Shown one piece after another: positions 36,334 through 44,744 of a stretch of 64,000 nt of DNA. The notes under the pieces were generated by a model. It searched no databases. It was not told the origin of the DNA and saw only the letters and a program-made list of their open reading frames with translations. The first letter of the stretch is position 1. Each line of letters opens with the position of its first letter. This stretch comes from Alphaproteobacteria bacterium (GTDB taxonomy: Bacteria; Pseudomonadota; Alphaproteobacteria; UBA8366; GCA-2717185): assembly GCA_012103325.1 (NCBI GenBank), contig WLWY01000008.1:62001-126000 (forward strand). The letters run 5' to 3'. Both the position numbers and the translations under genes were made by a program.

Positions 36334-38793
36334 ATGGCAGATCAAAGCTACGCTGTATTTGCGACAATCGATTGGCCGCCCAATGCGACATCCGAAACCA
36401 TCGCGTGCCTGTTTGAGGCCCTCGACGATCAGATCCAACAGCATGCCAGCGGAATTCCCGGTCTGCGCTCCTTCAAAGGTATCGGCGGACGCGTTGTCCT
36501 GATTCCCAGCGATGTGAAGGCGACGCTGAATTTTGCTCAGGATTTGCTGCATGGGGCCGCGAGCGTCGGCGTCAAACTTTGCATCGGCATTACCCATGGC
36601 CATGTGCAGGACGTCAACGATGCAGCCGGCGCCAATGTCGCTGGCGATTCCGTGAACCGCGCGGCACGCCTTACGAACGCCAAGCATAGTACACTTCGCA
36701 TCGCCGTGGACCGAAGGACCTGGGAAGACGCGCGCGATGGGTTCAACGAGTTCAGAGACAGCACTGCCTTTATCGACGGCGGCGCAACGGCATCCAAACA
36801 AACCACCCAGCATTGCTTCTGGCTCAATCACGGCAGGGTCAAATTTCAAAGCCTCAACGAAACCGACGGAAGACAACAGCACAAACAAGATCTCGCCCAT
36901 GTGGTCCTGTACGACATTGAGCGCTTCTCCTCGCTTAGCCAGCGCGACATGGCCGCAAAAACGTTTGAGCTGAAGGAAGCGGTCGAAACAGCGATCCGGC
37001 TTCGAGGCGAACCGTTATTGGGGAGCGAGCGGTTTTTTCACGCCTCCGCCGGCGATGGCGGTGCGTTGGCATTCCGAGCGGACGGGATCGGCGGCAAAGC
37101 CGCTTGGGCGTTCGCGCAAAACCTTCTCGACCACGCCGACGAGCGCGTGAAAATCCGCATCGGCATCGCAACCGGGCAAGTCGCTTTCCTGGAAGACTAC
37201 GTCGACAACCAGCATGCAAAGATCCCCGTTGGGACAGGTGTGCTCGAAGCCGAGCGTCTGTCGAACAAGCCGGAAGCCGGTGGCGCCTGCGTCACTAAGC
37301 GCTTTTGGAACGAGATGTTGGACGACGCCGACAGGCGATACTGGGAAACAACCGAAGTACCTGATGAACCGGATGCCTATATCGTTACGCCGACCAGAAT
37401 AGAGTCGGTCAGGCTGACCAAGATAGACTTCTTCAAAAAATACTGCCTCTTCTTCGCACTCATATTCTTCGGGTATCTGTTCTATGCGAACGTGAACCTG
37501 TTCGACATCAATCGCATCACAAAAAATCATTCGACGGATCTGTATTACAAGATCAAGGCGCCGGACTACCCTCAAACCTACCAGGACGAGATGACGGTAG
37601 TGCTCCTGGATGAGCCAAGCCTGAGGGATCTCGGCGGCCGATGGCCGGCAACATACGAATTTCACGCGGCGATACTCGAAAGGATCGCGCAGTTGAGCCC
37701 GCGCGCAATCGTCATCGGACTATTGTTTCTCGACGACCGCTCGGATACGGACGATACGCTCACCGATCTTTCCTCCATCCTGAATGATCTGGAGCGAGGA
37801 ACGGAAGACATCGATCAGACCCGTGTCTTCTTGGCGTCGCTGACGGGCGACAGCGCGGCCTCAGGCGTGATCGAGCCATTGAAGAAATGGACCTATTCGG
37901 CCGTAATTTCATGGCCCACGGAGGGCGCCACAGGCCGGTCCCCGCTTTTTTATCCCCTATCGACCGGAGCTGGCCGAACCGGCAACGACCCCAGCGCCGC
38001 CTTTAGAATCTACCGGTACATCTGCAGCCAGGGTCACAAAGCCTGCGGGAACACGGGGAAGCCGGCATTCGCCGAACCGATGCAGATCTATTGGGGGGTG
38101 AAGCCAACAGCGAACCCGTTCGATGTGTCCGAAACCCAGGACTGCAACCCCGTCGAGGAAGGGGTGTTTGCGCGCTGGCTGCAATGGTTCACCGCTGCAT
38201 CCAAACGGTTTCGTCAGAACTGTTCCTATACGCCGCAAATGTCCGCATTTTCGCTGATGAACGGCGAGGAGGAGGATGTCCGCCGGATGATAGAAGATCG
38301 CGTCGTCTTCTATGGCGCCGGATTCACCGGGCAAAGCGATGCCATCAATTCCCCAAACCACGGACGCCAACCGAGCGTATTTCTGCACGCCATGGCGTTC
38401 GACAATCTCCTGACAATGGGCACGGAGTATCACCGCTGGGCGGAAGGGAATATGGACAACAGTCCTTTAAAATCTTTTATTGCTAATATCGATCATTATC
38501 AAATAATAACTCTACTCCTGATTTCTTTATTCTCTATTTTTTTGATAGTAATAACAGATGTTGCAAGGAATTATTATAACTTCATTCATATAAACACCGT
38601 AATTTATCAAATTTTATTTCTGATTCTATATCAAATATTTATTACTATTGGCATCCTGATATGCGTATTCGGCTCCTTTACTGCTCATAATTTTGGGAAT
38701 TTCGACTGGATTGGCCTGCTAATTTTGACAAGCCCACCCATTGTCCTCAATGAATTCCGCGAATGGAAGCGTCTCTCGCGATCGACCGCATAG
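36334..38793 (+). CDS. Tandem nucleotidyl cyclase with C-terminal CHASE2 sensor (inverted domain order)
   Basis: 819 residues. Cyclase-like domain 1 (about 5-150) carries KGIGGR (Lys48; metal Asp replaced by Gly) and SVNRAARL with Asn108 and Arg112. Cyclase-like domain 2 (about 185-345) carries LYDIERFSSLS (Asp194) and SAGDGG (Asp241), but has VLEAERL where VNxAxRL is expected. So domain 1 looks like a C2 half and domain 2 like a C1 half; together they could form one composite active site. A transmembrane helix follows (about 369-387), then a CHASE2-type extracellular domain (about 390-700) and three transmembrane helices (722-742, 756-778, 790-806). Normally CHASE2 precedes the cyclase. The last 330 bases are very AT-rich. 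Product (cAMP or cGMP) uncertain. Confidence 0.82.
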   Translation: MADQSYAVFATIDWPPNATSETIACLFEALDDQIQQHASGIPGLRSFKGIGGRVVLIPSDVKATLNFAQDLLHGAASVGVKLCIGITHGHVQDVNDAAGANVAGDSVNRAARLTNAKHSTLRIAVDRRTWEDARDGFNEFRDSTAFIDGGATASKQTTQHCFWLNHGRVKFQSLNETDGRQQHKQDLAHVVLYDIERFSSLSQRDMAAKTFELKEAVETAIRLRGEPLLGSERFFHASAGDGGALAFRADGIGGKAAWAFAQNLLDHADERVKIRIGIATGQVAFLEDYVDNQHAKIPVGTGVLEAERLSNKPEAGGACVTKRFWNEMLDDADRRYWETTEVPDEPDAYIVTPTRIESVRLTKIDFFKKYCLFFALIFFGYLFYANVNLFDINRITKNHSTDLYYKIKAPDYPQTYQDEMTVVLLDEPSLRDLGGRWPATYEFHAAILERIAQLSPRAIVIGLLFLDDRSDTDDTLTDLSSILNDLERGTEDIDQTRVFLASLTGDSAASGVIEPLKKWTYSAVISWPTEGATGRSPLFYPLSTGAGRTGNDPSAAFRIYRYICSQGHKACGNTGKPAFAEPMQIYWGVKPTANPFDVSETQDCNPVEEGVFARWLQWFTAASKRFRQNCSYTPQMSAFSLMNGEEEDVRRMIEDRVVFYGAGFTGQSDAINSPNHGRQPSVFLHAMAFDNLLTMGTEYHRWAEGNMDNSPLKSFIANIDHYQIITLLLISLFSIFLIVITDVARNYYNFIHINTVIYQILFLILYQIFITIGILICVFGSFTAHNFGNFDWIGLLILTSPPIVLNEFREWKRLSRSTA

Positions 38794-38974
38794 AGGATTG
38801 AGTTTCATTCGATTTCAGCCAAACACGCTTCTAATGGAGGAACACTTCTACCATTTCGTATTTTTATCAATTTCAAATAGGTACTATTTTATTCAAATCT
38901 TGAAAAACTTGTATTATTTGCGATACAATTTATAGTCATATAAACAATAAAACTAATCACATAGGGAGGTAAAA
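38461..38974. other. AT-rich segment: 3' end of the cyclase gene and the following 181-bp gap
   Basis: From about 38461 the base composition drops sharply: runs such as TCTATTTTTTTGATAG and TCAAATATTTATTACTATTG, with A/T-ending codons (AAT, TTA, ATA) that are rare in the rest of the window. It includes the three C-terminal membrane helices of the cyclase and all of the intergenic gap up to 38974. This marks either transferred sequence or selection for slow or membrane-coupled translation and promoter opening. Confidence 0.7.
38900..38929 (+). promoter_or_regulatory. Candidate sigma70 promoter with inverted repeat before the secreted protein gene
   Basis: TTGAAA (38900-38905), an 18-bp spacer and TACAAT (38924-38929) lie 46 bp before the ATG at 38975. 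An inverted repeat TTGTA (38909-38913) / TACAA (38924-38928) overlaps the spacer and -10 and could be an operator. This is one of the clearest promoter candidates in the window. Confidence 0.5.
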
Positions 38975-39367
38975 ATGAGCCGAGTTATGTGGCTCTTTGT
39001 GGGTGTGCTGTCGGCCGGGATCGCTATTGGAAACACGGCGGCAGCCACAGACGCGGTAACCAAGATTCGCGGAAAATCCGTCAAACTGTATCAGGACCCT
39101 AAGGGCCGCAATAAGATCGATACCGTCAAGACCGCTGACATCGTCCTACCGGCGGAAATTCTCGGCGGCCGCAAAGGTGGGCCTTACGTCCACGTTCGAC
39201 TGAAGTTCAATATACCAAGTAGAAAGCCGGTAGACGCCTGGATAAAACGCTTCAAAGTCAAGACGAACATTCCAGCGAAACTTGTCGTCCACTGCTCGAG
39301 CAAGGACGATCCCAACAGCGTCCGCGTTGCCGGTGTGCGGGCCGCGGGGAACAAACAATGCAAGTGA
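38975..39367 (+). CDS. Small secreted protein, possibly SH3-like
   Basis: 130 residues: a signal peptide (MSRVMWLFVGVLSAGIAIGN, then TAAA) followed by a short beta-rich, lysine-rich basic domain (VKLYQDPKGRNKIDTV, GPYVHVRLKF, PVDAWIKRFKV) that resembles a divergent bacterial SH3 fold. Two late Cys residues (HCSS and the next-to-last residue) may form a disulfide. A very strong ribosome site AGGGAGGT precedes the ATG, suggesting high expression. The stop lies 10 bases inside the following M48 protease gene, so the two are coupled. I do not recognise a named family. Confidence 0.72.
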   Translation: MSRVMWLFVGVLSAGIAIGNTAAATDAVTKIRGKSVKLYQDPKGRNKIDTVKTADIVLPAEILGGRKGGPYVHVRLKFNIPSRKPVDAWIKRFKVKTNIPAKLVVHCSSKDDPNSVRVAGVRAAGNKQCK

Positions 39368-41538
39368 AGAGAGTCGCCTCGGCTATCGTCCTTGGTGGCT
39401 TTCTTTTCTCGCCACTTCCCGCCTGGAGTGACTACGACGACGAAGCCGAGAAGGAGAACCAGCTCCTCGAAGAATCTACTGGGTCAAAACAAGGATCCAC
39501 GGGAAACCCCTTTAAAGGATTTTTCGGGTTCTTCTCGGACAGCGACATTCACAAGGACCTGAAAGGCAAATTCATTGAATCGCGCGAAATTCCCTCTAGT
39601 TTCGGACCGCTGAAAGCGTCGGTAGGCGCGGACGGAAAGCTGCTCATGCGCGTTTCCGGTGTCGGTGTGGCGAAGATTCTGCCACTAGAGCGATATATGA
39701 ACCGCGTTCTAAAACGCCTAATCGACGTCGCTCCGACGCAAGGGCTGCAGGCAAATGCGATGATCATGGCGAAAGGCGATTTCGATGCGCGCTCAACGCC
39801 GGACGGTGGCATATTTCTGTCTCATGGCATGCTGCGGAGCCTGGAGTCAGAAGACGAACTGGCCAACGTTCTGGCACACGAACTCTCCCACGTCATATTG
39901 GGACATCACGGAACAGACTGGTTCGTTACTGCGCGAAAACACGCCACTGCGATGGCGGAGGTTGTCCTTGTCCTGCGTGAGGCGATAAAGGCACGTTCAA
40001 CCGATGCGGAAATGTCGACTACGGATAAGCTGAAATTTGCAGCCGCATCGAAGGCCGCTGAACTGCTGAGCGACGACCTTCTATGGCCAAGCTTTTCACG
40101 AACACAGGAGGACGAGGCGGATCTGCTTGGCGCCGATTTGCTGATACGTGCCGGATATAGCCCGCTCGGCGTCACGGATTTCCTCGAACGGCAGGCGGCA
40201 GCCGACAAGATTAAGAACACCGCCGAAGCATTGGAAGCGGTCAACTATAACGACATGCTTCAAGAAGAGTTCAAATCGAAAGGATTTAAGGGACTGGTTG
40301 ACGGTCTGACCAACATGGCGATCGATCAGTTCGGGCGGCTGAGTGCCGAAATCAAAGGAAACTTCGGGCACGATCACCGGGAAACGGAAGAACGCCTCGA
40401 AAGTATGTTCGTCTATATCGAACGCGAGTACGAAGCCCAAACAAGCCTTGAACAGATATATGAGCCCTGGGTCGCCGTAAAAAACGAACCGGAAGTTGCG
40501 GGCGTACTTAGCGCGTATGAGCGTGCAGAGGTGGCCGAGAAAACAGCGGACGAAGGCGACCTTAACCGCGCAATTGGCCTATTGAGAATCGCAACGGGAA
40601 GCAAAGCCGCCCGCGAACACAGCTTCCCCTTCCTAAAGGCCGCCAATGTCTGGTTGGACAAAGGAGACGCGAACAACGCTGGACGAAATCTATTGCGCGC
40701 GACCCGAACAGAAGACGCGCCGCTACGGGCTTATACCCGCCTTGCAAATATTCATCGCGACCATGGGCGTTGGAATGAGACATCAGCGATAATCGAAAAA
40801 GCGGCAAAACTGTTCGAGGACCCGCTACAGCTCATGCCGTTTAGAATACTGGTCGCGCATAAGAGCAACAAAAAGGCCGCTGTTAAGTCACTGTTGGTCA
40901 AATGCAAACTCGCCGGCGAAACATCGATATTCAAGACCTGCAAGAATAGTAGCAAAGGGAAGTTCCAGGCTGCGTCCTACACTGTCCCGCTTTCCGGATC
41001 CCTGAATACACCGGACTCGTTTAACGCGAACATCTCGAACGGTACCAAGCGCCGCACGACGGCAAATAGTTTGAACGTTCGCAATGGCCCGTCATCCAGT
41101 AACACGCGACTTTTCTCCCTTTCCAAAGGTTCGGTTGTTACCGTCGTGGGCAGCCGAGGCAGATGGATAAAAGTCAGAGACGCTCAGCAGCGCGAGGGCT
41201 GGGTATCAGCAAATTTTACAGCTCCGTCCAGCTCCTCCATATCCGCGCCGAAAATAGCCAAGCAAGAAACCGTCAAGAAAGTCGCGGAAAAACCAAAGGA
41301 ACTTGAAACCAAGGCTGAGACGCCGCTGGAAAAGGCCTCCGAAAAGAAAACCGAGACGTCACAAAAGCAAGTCGAACAGGCTCAGAAGCAGGGTGAGACG
41401 CCACAGAAGCAGGCGGAAACTCAGAAGGCGCCCTCCCCGGAAGAACGGTTGGCTCGGCTGAAAAAGCTGCACGAGAAAAAACTAATCTCCGACGAAGAAT
41501 ATAAGAAGAAGCGTGAAGAAATCCTCGAAAAGCTGTGA
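39358..41538 (+). CDS. Secreted M48 metalloprotease with SH3 domain and SHOCT-like tail
   Basis: 726 residues. A signal peptide (about 1-22) precedes an M48 peptidase core at about 75-350, with the zinc motif His174-Glu-Leu-Ser-His178 and a third ligand Glu in QEDEADLLGADLL at about 251. A helical repeat-like region, TPR-type, spans about 370-530 and a bacterial SH3 domain about 565-625 (NSLNVRNGPSS, GWVSANFTAP). A long Lys/Glu/Gln linker with EKKTE/QKQAE repeats follows, then a C-terminal SHOCT-like helix pair (PEERLARLKKLHEKKLISDE then EYKKKREEI). BepA-like envelope quality control is the closest known theme. It overlaps the small secreted gene by 10 bp. Confidence 0.85.
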   Translation: MQVKRVASAIVLGGFLFSPLPAWSDYDDEAEKENQLLEESTGSKQGSTGNPFKGFFGFFSDSDIHKDLKGKFIESREIPSSFGPLKASVGADGKLLMRVSGVGVAKILPLERYMNRVLKRLIDVAPTQGLQANAMIMAKGDFDARSTPDGGIFLSHGMLRSLESEDELANVLAHELSHVILGHHGTDWFVTARKHATAMAEVVLVLREAIKARSTDAEMSTTDKLKFAAASKAAELLSDDLLWPSFSRTQEDEADLLGADLLIRAGYSPLGVTDFLERQAAADKIKNTAEALEAVNYNDMLQEEFKSKGFKGLVDGLTNMAIDQFGRLSAEIKGNFGHDHRETEERLESMFVYIEREYEAQTSLEQIYEPWVAVKNEPEVAGVLSAYERAEVAEKTADEGDLNRAIGLLRIATGSKAAREHSFPFLKAANVWLDKGDANNAGRNLLRATRTEDAPLRAYTRLANIHRDHGRWNETSAIIEKAAKLFEDPLQLMPFRILVAHKSNKKAAVKSLLVKCKLAGETSIFKTCKNSSKGKFQAASYTVPLSGSLNTPDSFNANISNGTKRRTTANSLNVRNGPSSSNTRLFSLSKGSVVTVVGSRGRWIKVRDAQQREGWVSANFTAPSSSSISAPKIAKQETVKKVAEKPKELETKAETPLEKASEKKTETSQKQVEQAQKQGETPQKQAETQKAPSPEERLARLKKLHEKKLISDEEYKKKREEILEKL

Positions 41539-41605
41539 TATCGACGTATTGGAGCCTGCTTCGAGGCACATTGCATTTCGATAGCGTGACGGCGAATATG
41601 CGGTG

Positions 41606-42388
41606 ATGAACGCTGCCACTATTGCCAACGCTGCTGCTCGCATCGCCCAAGCCCGCAAGGACGGCGTTCGCTTGGACAAGCTGCCGGCTGATTGCCAGCC
41701 GGACAACGCGGATACTGGCTATGCAATTCAGGATGCGTTGCATGATCGGCTTGGCACTCCCGTCGCGGGCTTCAAGATCGGCTGCACGACGGCGGTCATG
41801 CAACGGTTCCTCGATATTGCACAGCCTTGTGCCGGCAGCATCCTCGAAACCGATGTTCATAAAACACCTGCCACGCTTTCGCATGCTGCGTTCCGGCGCG
41901 TTGGGGTCGAGTGCGAGATTGCGGTTCGTCTGGGCACGGCGCTACCGCCAAGCGGCGCTCCGTATACCCGGCACACGGTCGCCGATGCGGTTGCGTCCTG
42001 CATGGCGGCGATCGAGATCGTTGACGACCGCTATGTCGATTATAAGGCGCTCGATGCACCGACTCTGATTGCAGACGATTTTTTCGGTGCGGGGTGCGTG
42101 CTCGGCCCAGAAGTTGTCGATTGGCAATCTCTCGATCTCGCCGCGGCGGACGGCATGATGACAATTAACGGTAGCGAGGTCGGGCGCGGCACCGGCGCTC
42201 ATGTCATGGGGCATCCCTTCGAGGCGCTGGCCTGGCTCGCCAACACGCGCGCCGAACGCGGCCTCGGTCTTGCAGCGAACGACATCATTCTAACCGGCAG
42301 CATCGTCGAAACCCACTGGCTCGCCGCCGGCGACCGGGTTGCGATTGAAATCGCCGGGCTTGGCACCGCTGAGGTCACGCTCGACTGA
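41606..42388 (+). CDS. 2-keto-4-pentenoate hydratase-like (FAH superfamily)
   Basis: 260 residues of the fumarylacetoacetate hydrolase superfamily in the MhpD/2-oxopent-4-enoate hydratase branch. It shows the conserved VAGFKIGCTT, the acidic metal ligands in VECEIAVRLG and IEIVDDRY, and the GTGAHVMGHPFEALAWLAN segment typical of hydratases. GTG at 41603 directly precedes the ATG at 41606; the latter is preferred. Such enzymes add water to 2-hydroxypentadienoate in aromatic meta-cleavage pathways, but no other meta-cleavage gene lies here. It ends 2 bp from a VOC gene on the opposite strand. Confidence 0.87.
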   Translation: MNAATIANAAARIAQARKDGVRLDKLPADCQPDNADTGYAIQDALHDRLGTPVAGFKIGCTTAVMQRFLDIAQPCAGSILETDVHKTPATLSHAAFRRVGVECEIAVRLGTALPPSGAPYTRHTVADAVASCMAAIEIVDDRYVDYKALDAPTLIADDFFGAGCVLGPEVVDWQSLDLAAADGMMTINGSEVGRGTGAHVMGHPFEALAWLANTRAERGLGLAANDIILTGSIVETHWLAAGDRVAIEIAGLGTAEVTLD

Positions 42389-42390
42389 TC

Positions 42391-42846
42391 CTACGGATTT
42401 GGTTTTTCGATGAATTCGATCGTGACGTCATCCGGGTCGCGGAGATAAACCACGCGGCCACCCGCGTTGGGACCCCGGTCGATCGCCACCGGATCGCCAA
42501 TTGGGACCACCCCGTGCGGCGCCGATGCGGCAATTGCCGCATCGATATCGTCGACGTCGTACGCGATATGCGCGAAGCCGGTATCGCAAGGCTGCGATCG
42601 CACCCTGCCCCGTGCGTCGGGTGCCCGGTACTGGATCAGTTCCAGCCGATGGCCCGGTCCCTGCACATAGGCAACCTCGATATCCGCGCCATCCACGCCG
42701 GTAATACGAGATATTATCGCGGGGTCCCGTGGCGCACGCGAGATCAATTCAAACCCCAGCGCGCTGACAAAAAAATCTACCGTCCGATCCAGATTGGAAA
42801 CCGTAAAGCTCGTATGGTTTGTCGCGAGAACCCTAAATGCCGCCAT
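42391..42846 (-). CDS. VOC-family protein
   Basis: 151 residues, vicinal oxygen chelate fold, beginning MAAFRVLATNHTSFTVSNLD with the first metal His, FAHIAYDVDDIDAAIA with the second and YLRDPDDVTIEFIEKP with the C-terminal Glu. The ATG at 42846 is preceded by GGGGAAG; upstream in-frame codons (to 42987) overlap the promoter region of the divergent mlaA gene and are not credible. Lactoylglutathione lyase, methylmalonyl-CoA epimerase and dioxygenase functions are all possible. Confidence 0.85.
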   Translation of the reverse strand: MAAFRVLATNHTSFTVSNLDRTVDFFVSALGFELISRAPRDPAIISRITGVDGADIEVAYVQGPGHRLELIQYRAPDARGRVRSQPCDTGFAHIAYDVDDIDAAIAASAPHGVVPIGDPVAIDRGPNAGGRVVYLRDPDDVTIEFIEKPNP

Positions 42847-42966
42847 CACTCTTCCCCTGTAACGTTTGCACCCTAATTTATTTACCAATCCTATGGTTCG
42901 ATGGGAAACTTCGCCGTTGCGGTCTCGCCGCGAATTGGGAATTATATTCGGGAAGAGGATCCTGAG

Positions 42967-43683
42967 ATGCTGTTTTCGCGCAAACACAGAACCGTGCTCG
43001 CTGCGTTCTCGGCCGCCGCTGTATTCTGGACAGCCGTCGCCGCTGCAGACGGGGACAACAACGAAGACCGTTCCGACCCGCTTGAAACGCTAAACCGCTT
43101 CACGTCGGGATTTAACTCATTCTTGCGCAAGGGCTTTATCGACCCGGTCGTCGACCTGTACCAATATGTTACCCCCGATCCGATGGAGGAAGCGATTGGC
43201 CGGGCGGCGGCAAACCTGAGCGAACCGATCACTGCCGGAAGCAGCTTATTGCAAGGCGATACGGAAAATGCCGGCGCGGCAACCCAGCGTTTTTTGATCA
43301 ATTCGACGCTCGGTCTTGCAGGACTTGGCGATCCCGCAACCGAAATGGGCATCGAATCCCGCCGCGAAGATCTCGGCCAGACGCTCGGCGCGCACGGCGT
43401 GGCACCGGGCCCGCACATCGTGTTGCCGATTCTCGGGCCTAGCAATCTTCGCGACGTAACGGGCGACCTGCCCCTCATGATCTTGAGCCCAGTCCCGCTG
43501 GCCGGAGCAGCCGCCAAAGGAACTGTCGAGTATTCCGGCAAGCAGGATACCTATCGTGCGATTGGCGAAGGCTCGATCGACCCATATGTCGCGGAGCGCG
43601 AGGCCTACGAACAGAACCGAAATTACGAAGTTCGGAACGGCGATATCCCCGGACCGGTGTTCGCCGACGAGATTAAGCGCTGA
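42967..43683 (+). CDS. mlaA: MlaA (VacJ)-like outer membrane lipid asymmetry protein
   Basis: 238 residues, with the family motifs [20 protein letters not shown] near the N-terminus and [47 protein letters not shown] in the core. MlaA removes phospholipids from the outer leaflet and passes them to MlaC/MlaFEDB. The signal peptide ([20 protein letters not shown] onward) ends in AVAAADG with no Cys, so unlike E. coli MlaA it is not a lipoprotein. The ATG at 42967 has GAAGAGG at 10 bases. The toluene-tolerance MlaC partner often found beside it is not adjacent. Confidence 0.9.
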   Translation: MLFSRKHRTVLAAFSAAAVFWTAVAAADGDNNEDRSDPLETLNRFTSGFNSFLRKGFIDPVVDLYQYVTPDPMEEAIGRAAANLSEPITAGSSLLQGDTENAGAATQRFLINSTLGLAGLGDPATEMGIESRREDLGQTLGAHGVAPGPHIVLPILGPSNLRDVTGDLPLMILSPVPLAGAAAKGTVEYSGKQDTYRAIGEGSIDPYVAEREAYEQNRNYEVRNGDIPGPVFADEIKR

Positions 43684-43768
43684 CGAAATTTTCCCGGGCA
43701 ACAATCGTGTAATTTCGCAAGAGTCCATCTTGCGGCACTACCCCATCGATCCGTATACTGCCGCTTTA

Positions 43769-44737
43769 ATGACCCGCGCCCAGCCTGCGCCCGATATCGC
43801 GCTTTACCGCTTCCCGCACCGACATCTTCTCGGCATTGAAGGCCTTTCCGCCGTCGAAATAACGGCGATCCTTGACCTTGCCGACGCCTATGTCGCGCAG
43901 AACCGGCGGCCGGATAAGAAAAGCGACGTACTGCGCGGGCGAACAGTGATCAATCTCTTCTTCGAGAACTCAACACGGACGCAGGCGTCTTTCGAGCTGG
44001 CGGGCAAACGGCTCAGTGGCGACGTACTCAACATGTCGGTCTCGACCAGCTCGATCAAGAAGGGTGAGACGATGATCGACACGGCAATGACCTTGAACGC
44101 GATGCACCCCGATGTCCTTGTCGTGCGCCATCCGGACGCAGGCGCCGTACATTTGTTGTCGGAGAAGGTTACCGGCGCGGTCATCAATGCCGGCGACGGG
44201 CGGCACGAACATCCGACTCAGGCGCTGCTCGACGCCCTGACGATCCTGCGCCGGCGCGGCCGTTTGGAGAATCTGACCGTTGCGATTTGCGGCGACGTCA
44301 TGCACAGCCGCGTCGCACGGTCCAACATTCACCTGCTAACGACCATGGGCGCGCGGGTTCGAGTCGTCGCCCCCCAGACATTGATCCCCGCCGCAATCGA
44401 ACGGTTCGGCGTCGACGTCTATCACGACATGCGCGAAGGTCTGACGGATTGCGACATCGTCATGATGCTCCGCCTGCAGACCGAGCGGATGCGCGGCACC
44501 TTTGTCCCCTCCATTCGCGAGTACTTTCATTTCTTCGGCCTCGACCGCGAAAAGCTTTCCTACGCAAAGGAAGATGCCTTCGTGATGCACCCCGGCCCGA
44601 TGAACCGGGGCGTTGAAATCGACTCCGAATTGGCCGACGACATCGACCGCTCCGTCATCCGCGACCAGGTTGAAATGGGTGTTGCCGTACGCATGGCTTG
44701 TCTCGACCTGCTGACCCGGTCGAATATCGCAAATTGA
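43769..44737 (+). CDS. pyrB: Aspartate carbamoyltransferase catalytic subunit
   Basis: 322 residues. It joins carbamoyl phosphate and aspartate, the first committed step of pyrimidine synthesis. The carbamoyl phosphate loop is [13 protein letters not shown], followed by the SSIKKGET 80s loop, [22 protein letters not shown] and the [14 protein letters not shown] ending. The ATG at 43769 gives the normal length; the frame is open upstream to 43556 but overlaps mlaA. No pyrI follows. The next gene, 7 bp downstream, is a pyrC-like gene lacking key metal ligands, so a dodecameric PyrB-PyrC' complex as in Pseudomonas is likely. Confidence 0.97.
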   Translation: MTRAQPAPDIALYRFPHRHLLGIEGLSAVEITAILDLADAYVAQNRRPDKKSDVLRGRTVINLFFENSTRTQASFELAGKRLSGDVLNMSVSTSSIKKGETMIDTAMTLNAMHPDVLVVRHPDAGAVHLLSEKVTGAVINAGDGRHEHPTQALLDALTILRRRGRLENLTVAICGDVMHSRVARSNIHLLTTMGARVRVVAPQTLIPAAIERFGVDVYHDMREGLTDCDIVMMLRLQTERMRGTFVPSIREYFHFFGLDREKLSYAKEDAFVMHPGPMNRGVEIDSELADDIDRSVIRDQVEMGVAVRMACLDLLTRSNIAN

Positions 44738-44744
44738 CACGGCC

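Noticed and set aside
43556..43768. 71-codon upstream extension of pyrB
   Set aside because: It overlaps mlaA and does not match PyrB; the ATG at 43769 gives the normal length.
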